Source: Lachnospiraceae bacterium
Lineage (GTDB): Bacteria; Bacillota; Clostridia; Lachnospirales; Lachnospiraceae
Direction: 5' to 3'
DNA length: 59,760 bases
NCBI GenBank assembly: GCA_017448245.1
Contig: JAFSLV010000006.1
Coordinates: 1-59,760, forward strand
Part shown: in pieces, positions 47,601-52,156 of the stretch
Layout of the letters: the number at the start of each line of letters is the position of its first letter
Numbering within the stretch: position 1 is the first letter of the stretch
Position numbers and translations under genes: made by a program
The notes under the pieces: model-generated
What the model saw: the letters and a program-made list of their open reading frames with translations, nothing else
The model's database searches: none
Told to the model about the DNA's origin: nothing

Positions 47601-49496
47601 CACGCCGCCGTTTTTACATTCAAAATTGACCGTACCCTCTCCGAGGACATTGATCGCACCGCCGACCCAGTTGAAATTGCCGACGAGCTTGCCGCCGTAG
47701 AAATTGAAGGTGGAATTGCCGGTGACAAACACGGTGCCGTTGACGCTGCCCGCGTTCCCTGCGATCGCGGGATATTCCGCGCCGCCCTGCATGGTCAGGA
47801 CGGAGCTGCCTTTTAGTATGACGGCGCCCGCTGAGCCGCGGTTGCCGTCAAAGGTATCGGTCGCAAGAAAGTTTCTTGCGTAGTGGAGTCTTGCCGTGTC
47901 ATTTTCCGCCGCCGTCGGTGTACCGATGATGCCGTCCGTGATCGTGCCGGTACCGCCGTTCATGATGATTGCGCCGGCAGTTCCCGTTTTTTGTCTGTTG
48001 TTTGAAGCCATGCCCGACGCGTCATAAAAGGTCGGCGTCGTTGCGCCGCTTTGATCGTTTTGACCGGTGGATACGATATGACTCTCATCCGCGAGATACC
48101 CGACGTTGTTATTATAAAACTTACCGCCGGACATGTTAAACTCACCGGCGTTGATGACGATGGGCGCCGCATCATTATAGCCTTCGGGGAGATACAGATT
48201 GAAAAACTCCGGTGCGTTGGCACCGCGTCCGCCGCGGATATTGAGTTTGCCGCTGCTGGTGATAAAATATCCTTTTCCGTTACTGTCATTAAAGTGATCC
48301 CCCGGAGATGTTCCGAGGTTGCGCGGGGGATACGTCTGCCAGCGTTGCGTGGTGCCGGGGGACGTCGATGTCGTGGTCTGCACACCGAGATGGAAGACGC
48401 CGTCGTCCGTCGTATAGGTGATGAGCTTGCCGCTCGATACATTGCGCAGCTGCACCTTTCCACCGCCGATATCCTCACAATACCAGATATACTGGTTTTT
48501 TTCCGCAGCGGACAGGGTGTCCAGCTGCCGCTGCAGATGAGTCTGGGTCGGATCGACGCCGTTGATCGCGCGGTTGCCCCAGTTGGCGTCATAGCCGAGA
48601 GTATAGTAGCGGCCGGCGATAAACGAGGGGCTGCCGTTGATCTGGCGCCCTCCGTTGCTCATGTCAAACGCAAGGAGAGGTTTCCACCAGGAGCTTAATG
48701 ATGCAGTGTATCGCTGATCGCTCACAACAAACTTTTCACCGTCTCCGGTATTGTAGTACAGATACTTGTCCCCGAGAATGACATAATCATTAAGGACATA
48801 GCGGATGTCCGAACGGTACGGTCTGGTGGTGGTCGTCGTCGTGGTCGTTTCCACCTCAACCATGGAGATATCGACCAGCTGTCCCGAGAAACGGACGCCG
48901 GTATCGATCGTCAGCTCGGCATTTTCCGGGACGATAAAGAACGGACCGAAATCGGAATCGTTTCCGCGGTCGTTGCCCTGTCTGTAAATTGTGGATCCGT
49001 TTCCGATCAGGCGGACAGGATGGTTGGTCGGGACGGTCAATGACGTCCACGCGGTCAGATCGCCGTTGATATAGATCGTGACCGGCGCACCTGCAGCGAT
49101 ACCGATATTGTTTGCGAGCACATCCTCGAAGAGCCATTTCAGGGAGGTCCAGTTGTTGGCCCTGACCTGTCCGTTCTGAATCAGGTTGCTCATCGAGTAA
49201 TAACCGGCCTGTCCCGCATTGGGATAAACCGTATCATCCGCCGCCTCCACCTCCCCGGGCAGCATATCACTCCGCACCGTATCATCAACGCGCGCCCACA
49301 GGTCAAAAATCCCAGCACTTTCCGGCCATCTCGTAACAACGCCGGACAGCACCATCACGACCGTCAGCAACAACGCCGCCGCCCTGCCAAAAGGGACGGT
49401 TCTCCCTGGCTTGTTTCCGGTCAGTCGGGACAGATCTCCGCCTCCCGTCCCGTGCCTCTTATGCGTTTTTTCCGCGTGATTGTCGTCGAAATGCAT
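26697..49496 (-). CDS. Giant surface protein: beta-helix head, 8 D2 and about 30 Cna_B modules
   Basis: ATG at 49496 (GGGAGAG five bases upstream) gives about 7,600 residues; an in-frame ATG at 49607 lies inside a terminator. In order: a basic leader, a hydrophobic export segment (RAAALLLTVVMVLSGVV), a head of about 1,000 residues with beta-helix-type repeats (GGGIFVGSN, GGGVYVRG, RRGGGLGADG) and a possible trefoil-like insert, then isopeptide modules. Eight D2-type modules begin with EKYVN-VHA-like blocks near 46,335, 45,660, 43,720, 41,840, 40,095, 36,765, 27,770 and 27,250. About 27 Cna_B modules begin K-x-W and three more lack the Lys. The Lys and the Asn/Glu needed for internal isopeptide bonds recur. 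The C-terminus is a membrane helix plus HGKRL, preceded by RGGNTGEEDLL rather than LPXTG. It is probably a long stalk displaying an adhesive head. Confidence 0.92.
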   Translation of the reverse strand: MHFDDNHAEKTHKRHGTGGGDLSRLTGNKPGRTVPFGRAAALLLTVVMVLSGVVTRWPESAGIFDLWARVDDTVRSDMLPGEVEAADDTVYPNAGQAGYYSMSNLIQNGQVRANNWTSLKWLFEDVLANNIGIAAGAPVTIYINGDLTAWTSLTVPTNHPVRLIGNGSTIYRQGNDRGNDSDFGPFFIVPENAELTIDTGVRFSGQLVDISMVEVETTTTTTTTRPYRSDIRYVLNDYVILGDKYLYYNTGDGEKFVVSDQRYTASLSSWWKPLLAFDMSNGGRQINGSPSFIAGRYYTLGYDANWGNRAINGVDPTQTHLQRQLDTLSAAEKNQYIWYCEDIGGGKVQLRNVSSGKLITYTTDDGVFHLGVQTTTSTSPGTTQRWQTYPPRNLGTSPGDHFNDSNGKGYFITSSGKLNIRGGRGANAPEFFNLYLPEGYNDAAPIVINAGEFNMSGGKFYNNNVGYLADESHIVSTGQNDQSGATTPTFYDASGMASNNRQKTGTAGAIIMNGGTGTITDGIIGTPTAAENDTARLHYARNFLATDTFDGNRGSAGAVILKGSSVLTMQGGAEYPAIAGNAGSVNGTVFVTGNSTFNFYGGKLVGNFNWVGGAINVLGEGTVNFECKNGGVPRIAGNDTLQCGGGIFVGSNNVHLVSGDIYENTAADCGGGVYVRGHASTMARTLYLHHATNIYENWATSSGIDIGAVRSSSIHKDPTTRDVTTYGRSWQDIRNNNQTSDYLNNGGKNNVDKYTTGSGGGIWLCPAGSVFMGADRGTVVHIGSNHAEVQGDDFMKDNGADGGILFGDGTNAYWDSGWYLDAPVKDGQGYTDNQQRARHTWDNTNKFIVSDFTASASLKLHSENPASYGAGELNFYNNTARRGGGLGADGTIVFSKDDTTKPVIMQGQMMLQKEFVGVTEQSIRIEVALRHKTNGTTVAVGEYPLAKDAATAAAYNESKQAEDPTLYEAGYKVTFGLPHRLPGNDTLFNDTGTWNDNWEIVITEKDEDGNPISTDVMTPELGTIQKGAMSTVSQGNVTYKTATFSQNVKNIPPAEIEKYINNVVHHDVIAENEVFEFEIMAKMEDYAQRETTSFIITDTLQDELTFCDVNGNITTDFNSVVRDIYWMEPSDHDGTGNGSVVNNEGAYIGNAALITRKEISGQTLTVGFIPNRLNENWKLPGKWVRIRFYARFKDSASYQKALTNAENQAASGYADLSEGTGANERVYWRNVTDNAPLTSVLPAQEEHTGVENHAHLYINYGNGVTVEQDSNTVTVKPKEPTIEKYVNDVVHADLANFNENFTYDIIAYVPEGATEVVITDTLIRELEFCGRGGMAVSFRDEGGARVPDSTNFNNVIFNSQNQNNRFDIRTTNDHLGNGQGTVSNRNGVSATFDATMTNGTVTGNGRLQIEETTDGRQRLTLHLTSGTEGNANEVFEAMDRNGARWIHFSFKARIRPEYYTEIANKLKGGDLSANTAIGWDVIDTDGTVLSGAARQGAGGTPSVIDYANGGTHAGELNNAQMRVTVTNAASSATGQYESNTVTVKPEMTSLSVTKDWLNTTTAQLHFEGDYVPYNEDGIAFMRAFANSMALQVTQSGNDNGNGEKTPEQLGFGDTYEIADVARLNGQAGTDTDARHWVITYRKKGTTAEQDESPITLTITTSNGVFTSQGTTRISWELKWENLPKLSNGTWQVTETRMENDGFEAPVYSGIDTGTGQSLTYAAQGDRISNTHKNDETTSVYVEKKWVNADDLQKDWVSLVLFARFTGDNGSEVIMAIDSQGQTGQNAGAQGKADWSDYGNYFPNTIKRYSAFHSGDDGRAWMQIGPSNDPDLNWKGYWTGLPLYLNGDETRPITYEVREGSLNAWPGGNSDSAFYRVGGNENNFSDFLFYNRGKDYTYSVTGGKITVTNEQGNPETVYNYTLTNEKTVVEKYVNQAVHAELPAFDDVFTYDILAYIPADAESAVITDTLPVALEFVDDQNRTLYAYNESTGRSDTVNGNFNKNNVIYSAYGNGVGRYNLVSNNDHLGNGAGTASGTNAGNVSSFAASAVNYDVATKTAAGVLIEATNKDAPQTLTIALNTDGNQWVFNALDEGKRWVHIRFNVRIRPEYYDEVIASLASGTPHASLNWDTISKDNTLGTYEKVDGDGTVKGGLAESNKSYFGYGSAHAGISNYTSLQVSNYPDIVYSNTVTVTPKTTEILVYKYWRDIETPDQIGYYNYTDSRFIYNSNVPYGTDPNGADGIAFMTALANSFMLSDDPVSQTAVYADYFEGWTMQAPVREMEYLAADPSRTAYAGSARPSGTGERKPWYVTWKNAQGETHPSVLVILTDHVKGDYLGTGSADTYRWKLVWYNLPDNGRTYHVTETQLTGFDAPVHPESSAGKGYATNGGGIRNTRLNDERLYVDVHKEWVNINPGNANNTSVVVRLVARKADGTIIPADDITFTQGNGGQPFNISNITLNAANGWEGGWPLLPKYYRNDSQKLADNLITYTVEEVSYTQDGQPVSTGSGYSWSVRDNATGKVINRNGTANDTNITFGDATVTNYDYTLVNEKPAIEKYVNQAVHAELPAFNDIFTYDIVAYVPEGYTTITIRDPLPAALEFVDSAGNSMYTYNIANGSYTRNTSFNKNRVVYSPVGTEYNKIDGWKTNDHIGSGEGYVANLQAHENDGARMQTYTIGDSNMDITAADGASAQTLTINLGSNHGRLVKDSNDNHGVWIHLRFNARIRPEYYLAIINRMALTSGGYNTTTDPALGWAIVSNDGYLAGEKTDGDGTVIQGRKQTAEGTYVSYGTRHEGEGNYAELVVDNQPEIYSNTVTVVPKTTDIVIDKRWIGTSAADHFFLQSGYVELAKGIPYIKALAEHFIVSSANVPDITKYGGTWTMNDPVRSGSDWSNWTITWSRTENGQTVTAPVKLLIRTDITPRTFADGNTGICWTFTWSGLPMLENPATGAILPWNVAENGAFSYIAAGNRITYDTPVYKDTEDNILAGAATAGGSVTNIRIHDDTTRVAVNKQWRNISPSGNNPDPSNPTTYVEVGLVATYTAPDGTKVTITDIASDAFFASKNVTGTLKLIPEGSWEDAFENLPRYYQGHLAQEISYSVVEKRAVDNGVEITGFTSRVTDNAAGDGYTIINEKEVIEKYVNSAVHAEIPQFDDVFEYDLMVYVPADATSLTITDTLPTALEYVDTQGRTLYTYGGTDAGGNAIRTQNTGFNAGNSLIRSVRGENPQAGSADLWIVFDHDGSGNGHIGNVTQHEADAGAMKGTMALRDGAVQVTATDKDAAQTMTITLNGTDDADFFSFVNRYDTRWVQIHFAARIRPEYYARIVTRITEDHETFISATDPALGWAIVASDGTVENNHMEMVDGDGTVTNAHMQTASGAYTPLANIHAGEGNYASLAINNNARAVYSNTVTVVPFTEELTVDKLWAETGSVQRPSKETWKDSLVLHSKLTLNGAVQDYELEAKEMTPGATPDTWTGEVTLPGSTNVTVTLTIRESASNPNRWEAVWSGLPRLNNTHYYTVTENALDGYVTAYDNSDTSLTGFTLGEEAASNGDIVNTQREVEIPVTKLWRDTTPSDRPDSIRLIVTGTATYGSTNQFTHTVTKEAVIGPTPVIDNTDPNNPVYTYTWPDSGSVATITGLPMYFYDAGEKTWHLYTYTVREASVSGYLPTDADGNVLTGTGLDIPVSGAAGDASRPVTLYNTEETQLRIIKNWRDADNAAGRRPSSIEVIVRGTNPNTHALVYNGTQTATVLTESETLGWTYTLTGLPKYCDDNQTPVKYTVEEVLTSLPTDYRIVGEATAEAEADTTNPGAWKAELTNEELTDLTINKTWHAATQADKVVFHVYATTVTPATDPSDPSTITQYAITSDPANGYSVQQGNTMYVVELTPPATAADTWSETISGLPKYAPDTGLVLNYYVKEYSVKKGSDVAEFNADGKATADGVTWVMSPNTYTTGQNVVNGTVSFTNTAETTLKITKTWAKADPSDTTAFPEVLTFKVTGTVTGEGGSTLTVFPETTYKAYVKRGTDAPAGVDENTDILATEDTTSGTVWTGITIPDLKTHHTDGQRITYTVTEVVPDGYRATPESTGVIPADGADSVAITNTKVATTRVRVEKIWSPLPTEATQRNVKVHLVATITTASGDVRIDNTNCTTEQDNYPDLRDAVSVAGGWEKTLDYASDPSMTAEWNDLPRGVVRAGDSTNTLLPVSYTVIETQMTATGYTAKEPIEMVSTTGDNAKTVTLINAKPAIEKYVNLERPVDASARPNPTDPVTGLVTQYSGDDGGVHTDLNAFNEVFTYDVQAYVTHDADRVVITDTLNEAIMLVDVTGAAVVAGNLTTEIHVAAKDGNADGSAPALSSRTGYVAEGGFGLPAGAITKTMTVVTSVSGKEFQKLSVEINLLSDTFASDEERDALRGKWIHITFNARIKPSYLTPEALVGIQGDVLANVDGYRLVQQTEDEPVEDAKMNRLNVSTWPYTMTYRPVDYGTDPTVEHNHTGAINGAHYEIWFDNAASAAYDEDSNIVTVDPPVTSVTVTKEWQGTVPASIDETYIQTFLSNFVLHRSDHEADAYLWGSADYDATAPEQTYQWTTVSLMTGSTTKYIVKMEPKTGVTQHLDPADVRSVVVDTDPDGDSSTNDPWKIIFSGLPLITGLDYYVTEKDHAFIGYQNAYYDNSASAVTGAVEDGAYHEGRIVNTQETDITVTKAWQDSSGNSVAAPTDAESVSAELTATYTYDDPSTTPATAHTVVITKDTATDNGTVVATPDAAQTALQALLIEKTCGASESWQAKWEHLPSRIDTGTSYAEIKYSVAETKVTMTNGTESAVDSNRVVVGITNPSFYEVIYDSANTAGLSGASAATTITNRETWESVSVKAIKSWNPSAPSGAQITLELVASYQNGTNTVTLITNPGTGEVLHPVFIHAGSTIDTAPRTLDGTVDTIETTAWEASWSGLPKYIIVGNRSVSIDYTVRETTTTDNYITTVGTPVVDVSGNVEIHVTNTQDKTTLSLTKAWQDAAGNAAAPSLAAGVTDTEVETYVRAFAENLMLFNTAAPETDLLAAISTTPVITPPDTTLSPPADTTWTVVWSDGTDSITLKINTGAPATGTPEKYWSASSWSLTFEGLPYNNGATYGVKEKAPLTGYMTGTYKDGANAVSAHAPANGTITNRQQDATRISASVTKDWSDESNLDGSRLPSVTFHLYATTQPGDATSFRLVQVKNTASGMPEVTTYTEEDYKNNTLGTSAKDDFDIVLKTTDAVTGNDNRWTMNVGNLPQYDLSVAGTQTAYTYRLREVTDLTGTGYAVTNATATPADIAATTGSASTPIAFAAVENEHTPEKTEIPVTKTWEDGLGAARDADTEITLTLTATRDEDGTVIDIPNVTGPVTLKKNSTGVTVGAGDTTWSYTFTDLPKTFEGKAVTYSVTETGVSAKYAYELTTPAAKQTDGSYHTVQIKNTLEINVSVKKAWDDDNYSGRPSDEELKAALTLYVLDETDPANPVETAVDAALIPSGQPLVTGTGNDRIITWNGLLYPGEKCTYVVKEKADAFTSLGYFAPIYPGTPSQGYAKTHTVAAQAETITNRRYDTGTVGLSLTKNWSDNSNQDGIRPTEATFILVAGLNPAGADSAFYMVDVTNPLDPSIAWDYRLGSGDTLFDYYDNMSDTNKRKYHITIKKDDTDTDNNAASWTYAEIRNLPKYAFVNGTQHAYTYRLIEVDVAAGYTPTQQPAPVTIDGSTAATITFTATNTHTPGTTEITVNKSWVGDENNGHNTRKQITIQLEGYVDGTLLAGSVQTKTLPEGGGTDLSDSADWSVIFTDLPQYHEGKKIIWRVEEVDDPSTWTPAYTVSGSPAEIDGTTATTHNVTITNTINRPDPTDIVFTKTWADTDIGWVDYSAGRPSSLTLTLTQSVDGGTTWTAVDGDPQPVETTDTNGNPVYTWENLPKTTIGGTAITYRVTEAVPQGYVATNTADGTATNYVDLSATNSFAAGLTNTLDTTDITLTKEWDHGTAPNASPLSARPAEITVTVTGTYNNGLAIPNATFTYKIGPGLTDNLSANPRTLTTTVGTDGNWSAVTIKNLPKYYLGNPITWTVTESTVTAYEQTYTPENGRVNATGANTDVTIKNTYTTTNEYVSISGTKTWIINPLRTRSMSAMSMRSSAPVMLQMSATVEDPVNGGTTEANVEEPVQLFSVYSDATSEEYLADESENKIVADVTAAGSEEEPEEISFTLPEQPKYDDDGEEIIYELEDVTPVETQEMQATEETPPAHAAREDAPQPAPARDSLTYTVTDTEIFALEEIAEKIDLAGVIEWSHADSDPAKRPDTVYLRVRALSGRDTVYEAVYAVTPYESEQAHSPYHIDATVDIHGAWHFTIAHLDATYGGRVLDYTVQARIDAYEQMQGTVTYRDDETLLWQGAWTYTGDAATADNHYEPQDMTEPGADPEDTLEDPLTEEIPEAVPADTVPTDPVPTVMPEDAVPVMPGSSSGTEAGTTGFSGATGESGTGTGTGKESGTESGMTQEGTPDASDDAGTGAQDGVLGDRVEVMSVRGEIFFDHGDNNEADIPRTILLHVTGESVSAIESDMYYTVTIDDAVRIAGGVQAYEAGGVWSFVIPGLKLYNDNDEKITYTVMQITDPDTDYVRDTESFTLSYETNGNAVMDYVLYNIYELPALQTVDIAAQMLRAPVVMRPLGASVQQNTTIPDTITVQVTGKLADGTTEVVGPVEYVIRKDDTIAASGNVITMTASGDNWTFTINGDPATNSALPDLPKKWNGEDVYYTIEEIKVDGKEIATSGYTNVETQTPAASSAVGTNNLITYNVSNALPQPEQVSLTVTKKWLRYDNTEITGVDLNGLPAVVVVLQEREMGTTTWKDVTEDGTATGKLVALELNASNNWTASFTGLEKHTDLNKTTLYEYTVREATAADTNLPAGMTATDLSTIRFTHDAATGVVTQHDNTTGGTGNFTSTVTNRQQTPEFVDIRMTKLWADDTGEEDKRSDVTFRLYYHNGTSYVPYPDAATQKTVVLRAADYATSVNPWSGTEEKNFFRDLPKYDLLGRVMRYQVREEAVAGYTPTYSVTDGILEGTAVSGAGTGTAAAAQMTVTNTKIPSVDIAVRKVWKNANGTDMDAQQLAALESTISSVTVQLRRRAGTSGAFTDVPGKTATLTKTGQGTSEAWAYVFTDLEQTDGAGVPYEYTVVETRVTGTGGTDLTAAYTATYADVTGANVQVILTATGNPADGETVITNTVRPDEPPIIKTVNDKTHADLALRDEVFTYKIVTQLPLTTAGTLTHFVITDTLESVLEIAGTSATTQGITVSSLSQSDVTVTVNGARVTETTGMSPSGTEVSMVAFSDNNRTLTVSLPAAYLTGHGGEEVIVTFRARIRAGASLAAYTDEKVPNTATYRFDNTSKTSNEVTVKPPKEDPPGLTKTVNGQQTYKLQAAEETLTYEIMTTIPQDAKKFSITDEVPEVLQVTGMLVIVDGQVISEQVLTNRGQNVTMSIEDAAPYRGKTIKIQITTEFKPGADLSAYTRYNVDNNATMELDGRNYSTSEPARVNGEVLSGVRTRETAQYASRGGNTGEEDLLRNHLILLCALFSMILLLAAGHGKRL
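27250..27790 (-). other. C-terminal D2-type module pair of the giant protein
   Basis: Two modules begin with PPIIKTVNDKTHADLALRD and PPGLTKTVNGQQTYKLQAAE, each followed by a D-E-x-(F/L)-T-Y-(K/E)-I strand and FVITDTLESVL- or FSITDEVPEVL-type blocks. They separate the Cna_B array from the membrane helix, as a base module would; the second continues to about 26,900. Confidence 0.65.
29905..30225 (-). other. Low-complexity Pro/Glu/Thr then Ser/Gly/Thr linker inside the giant protein
   Basis: The encoded segment runs from TEPGADPEDTLEDP through VPADTVPTDPVPTVMPEDAV to GTEAGTTGFSGATGESGTGT and then an acidic end. It interrupts the module array and is flanked by the three Cna_B-like modules that lack the Lys of K-x-W. 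It could be a flexible hinge or cell-wall-spanning segment. Confidence 0.7.
48825..48848 (-). repeat. Trinucleotide run coding for eight threonines
   Basis: ACG/ACC codons in a row encode T8 between METVEVE-like and RPYRSD sequence in the head of the giant protein. Such a run could change length by slippage without loss of frame. Confidence 0.8.
49387..49439 (-). repeat. Dispersed repeat, copy c, inside the giant gene
   Basis: The minus strand reads GATCTGTCCC, then ACTGACCGGAAACAAGCCA, then GAGAACCGTCCCTTTTGG, matching the copy at 49745-49799. Translated, it supplies DLSRLTGNKPGRTVPFG immediately before the export segment of the giant protein. Confidence 0.85.
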
Positions 49497-49567
49497 CCGC
49501 TCTCCCGCATGGGCACCGCAGGCCCTTAAAACACCATTCTTATTTATATCGGTTGCGATGCCGCGGA

Positions 49568-49597
49568 ATATTAGGAAATTCGGGCGTTTCATGGCAA
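49568..49597 (-). promoter_or_regulatory. Probable promoter of the giant gene
   Basis: Minus-strand TTGCCA (49592-49597), 18 bases, TAATAT (49568-49573), downstream of the DUF3160 terminator. A TATAAAT-like box nearer the start codon is an alternative. Confidence 0.5.
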
Positions 49598-49603
49598 ACA
49601 TAT

Positions 49604-49640
49604 ACAAAAAAAGCCCCCCGGAAAGCCGCTTCCGGGGGTT
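49604..49640 (-). terminator. Intrinsic terminator after the DUF3160 gene
   Basis: CCCCCGGAAGCGG and its complement form a strong stem (about 49613-49640) followed on the minus strand by GCTTTTTTT. It separates the DUF3160 transcript from the giant gene. Confidence 0.88.
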
Positions 49641-49675
49641 GTGTTTTTTGTGTGCAGGGATTCTGTTGTTACCTT

Positions 49676-49698
49676 GTTGTGACCTCTTTGGTCACAAC
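49676..49698. other. Perfect 9-bp hairpin, role unknown
   Basis: GTTGTGACC, five bases, GGTCACAAC. No T-run follows on either strand. It lies in the 200-base gap between the DUF3160 gene and its terminator. Confidence 0.6.
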
Positions 49699-49744
49699 CA
49701 TATCTTGTGTTGTTGACTATGCCGGTTCTGTGGTGGTGTGCCAC

Positions 49745-49799
49745 CGGGATCTGTCCCCTTTGACCGAAAACAAGCCACTGAGAACCGTCCCTTTTGGCT
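49745..49799 (+). repeat. Dispersed repeat, copy d
   Basis: CGGGATCTGTCCCC, TTTGACCGAAAACAAGCCA, GAGAACCGTCCCTTTTGG. Inverted relative to copy c 300 bases away. Confidence 0.85.
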
Positions 49800-49814
49800 T
49801 ACCGTCCCCTTGGC

Positions 49815-52121
49815 CTACCACAGATATGGCACGGTTTCCAGCCGGTAGGAAAGCGTCCATGCCGGCTTGTCGTTCGGACCGACGGTATTGACTTCCTGTG
49901 ATGACGCATTCGTCCCTCCGTCCGGAGACGCTGCGGTAAAGTCATACCTGAGACCGAGCCGCCTCTGCCAGGTGTGGTCCGTCAGACGCTCCGTATCCGT
50001 GATCTCATAATAACTGTAAACTGTCCCCACCGCGATGCGCAATGTCCCGTCCACCGGCACGACAACGTAGATCGTTGACACACCGCCGGTCGCGATATGC
50101 AGGATCTCACCGTTGCTGCCGTCGGTCGCGATATCCGCAATCAGCGCCGCAGGAAAGTCGTGTTCGTCGATCCATCCTGAAAAGGAATCCCCGTAAAGAC
50201 GCATCGCATCTTCGGTGTACGCAAGATTCCAGAAGTAGGACAACGACTCCCCATACAAACGAATCAGCTCAAACTCCTCGTCCGACGGCAGCTCATTACG
50301 CAGCTCCTTTTCGGCAATCACCGACAGACTTTCCGCAAGCGAGGACAGCTTTTCCAGATCGGCACGGTCATCGTCGGAAAGCATCCCGAAGGCATCAAGC
50401 CCCCGGATTGTCTCGCCCGTCAGATGCGCGAGTCTCGCAAAGACCACCGGCTCCGCTTCCACATATCCCCGGTCGTCATACTCGATGATCTCGATCCCGT
50501 CACCCGCGCCGCCGTAATCCTGCCTTGCATAGAGGACCGTATCATGCTTGAGCTCCGCAAAGCTCGCGAGAAACGTTTCCAGGCTCTTGAGCGCCCACGC
50601 ATCCGTCTGCATAAAGAAAGGATATCCCGTGCCCTTATCTGTCAATAGCGGCCGCAGCGTATCAAGCCAGCCGGCATACAGGGAGCCTGTCCAGAAATTG
50701 TCCTCAGACGCCGCGATATATGTGCGCATCGTCTCCATCTGCTCCGTATATCCTTCAAATGCCGTGTCTTTGTTTTCCGAAAGCAGACGAAGTGCCGCAT
50801 CGGAGCCGATGGCCGCGGGCACATCAAGCGGCGAAGGCATGGTGCGCAGCCGCCCCTCCGCATCCGGCCCCACACGGTCAAAGATCAGATTGTGAAAGAT
50901 CATCGCATCCAGTGTAAATCGCTGACCTAAAAACCGGAAGCCTTCCTCTCCGTTCGTCGTCACCGCTCCCGCATCCGGCGCCGGGATCATGTTGTTATGC
51001 AGGGGTGCGCTGTTTGCAGTCAGTTCGCGGTATGTCGCAAACGCATCCTCTTTTTCCGGAAGGTCCGCGGTCTTTACGCCTTCACCGAATGCCTCCGCAA
51101 GCAACGGCCGGTAATCGTAGTAGAGATGGTCCAGACTCTCTCCCGCAAAAAAAGAGGTGACGGCATAAACCGTCTCCCAGTCGGACAGCACTTCCTCCGG
51201 CAGGCTCTCATCGTTCAGTGCCAGCACCATCAGCAGCGCGCTGCGTTCAAGCGATTCATCGGACTGCGCAAAGTGCCGCCTCCCGTACCACATCATCATC
51301 CGGAAATAGCTTTCCAACGCTTCATCACCCTCATAGTAACCGCGCGGCAGGTACTGGCTGTAGTCCTCCTCCCCGGAAAACAGCGGAGACGCCGCAAATC
51401 CGGATGCGGACATAACCAGCGCAAGCTCCTCATCTGCAAGCCGTCTCTCCTCTTCGGAAAGAAAGGACAGCTCTGCCTGCGGGTCATACAGTCTGAGGGC
51501 GACCGAGAAAAAAACAAGATTTCTGCGGGCCGCTTCTTCCCAGACGCTTCCGGCAAGCATTTCCAGTTGCACCAGACTGTTTTCAACCATCCCCTCGCTC
51601 AGACGTCCCAGCGCCTCATGAAGATAATCGCGCTCCGTATGCCTGAGCAGATAAGAAAACATCAGATGATACGTATGCATCATGCTGTCGACCGTCACAA
51701 AACTCGGGATGTATTGCGGTTGATTGCGTATATATTCTCTGTGAAAGGTCCTCTCCATCCCGCGATCCACGACAAAGCCGTTTTGTGCAAGCATCCGGCT
51801 CGCATCCCCCGGTTTTGTAAACATGGGAAAGAGATACAGCGGTTCTCCGTCATACACATCCCTGTGTGCGTAATGCAGATTGATGACATTGGAAAGATCC
51901 TGCGCCGGCGCGGTCTCGTCCGCCGCGGCATAGGTTGTCGGATCCGTGACGCTTGCGGGGGAGGCGTAGATGCTTTCACGCCCGGACTCTGTGATCTCAT
52001 TAAGCAGAGCACCGTCATCCCGCGTGCCTGTTTTTTCTCCTCCGCTTTGCTGTGCGCCCCCCTGCGCGCATCCTGCCAGCAATATGATCGTCATAAGTGC
52101 CGCAACTACTCTTTTTTTCAT
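49815..52121 (-). CDS. DUF3160 domain lipoprotein
   Basis: 768 residues. The lipoprotein signal ends LLAGCAQ with lipid-bearing C18, followed by a low-complexity Gly/Gln/Glu linker. The remainder matches DUF3160 in pattern: a start with NLHYAHRDVYDG, FVTVDSMMHTYHLMFSYLL, many helices rich in Glu and Leu, then FRFLGQRFTLDAMIFHNLIF, LPSPLDVPAAIGSDAAL-type and a beta-rich end with GNGEILHIATGGVSTIYVVV-like strands. It is expected outside the membrane. The function of the family is unknown. It ends upstream of a strong terminator and is expressed independently of the giant gene. Confidence 0.87.
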   Translation of the reverse strand: MKKRVVAALMTIILLAGCAQGGAQQSGGEKTGTRDDGALLNEITESGRESIYASPASVTDPTTYAAADETAPAQDLSNVINLHYAHRDVYDGEPLYLFPMFTKPGDASRMLAQNGFVVDRGMERTFHREYIRNQPQYIPSFVTVDSMMHTYHLMFSYLLRHTERDYLHEALGRLSEGMVENSLVQLEMLAGSVWEEAARRNLVFFSVALRLYDPQAELSFLSEEERRLADEELALVMSASGFAASPLFSGEEDYSQYLPRGYYEGDEALESYFRMMMWYGRRHFAQSDESLERSALLMVLALNDESLPEEVLSDWETVYAVTSFFAGESLDHLYYDYRPLLAEAFGEGVKTADLPEKEDAFATYRELTANSAPLHNNMIPAPDAGAVTTNGEEGFRFLGQRFTLDAMIFHNLIFDRVGPDAEGRLRTMPSPLDVPAAIGSDAALRLLSENKDTAFEGYTEQMETMRTYIAASEDNFWTGSLYAGWLDTLRPLLTDKGTGYPFFMQTDAWALKSLETFLASFAELKHDTVLYARQDYGGAGDGIEIIEYDDRGYVEAEPVVFARLAHLTGETIRGLDAFGMLSDDDRADLEKLSSLAESLSVIAEKELRNELPSDEEFELIRLYGESLSYFWNLAYTEDAMRLYGDSFSGWIDEHDFPAALIADIATDGSNGEILHIATGGVSTIYVVVPVDGTLRIAVGTVYSYYEITDTERLTDHTWQRRLGLRYDFTAASPDGGTNASSQEVNTVGPNDKPAWTLSYRLETVPYLW

Positions 52122-52156
52122 GCTTCCCCCTTTTTATCTCACCGCCCGCTGCCGGC

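Noticed and set aside
49497-49607. Upstream start of the giant gene at 49607
   Set aside because: That ATG lies in the T-run of the DUF3160 terminator, upstream of the best promoter; the ATG at 49496 has a proper ribosome site.
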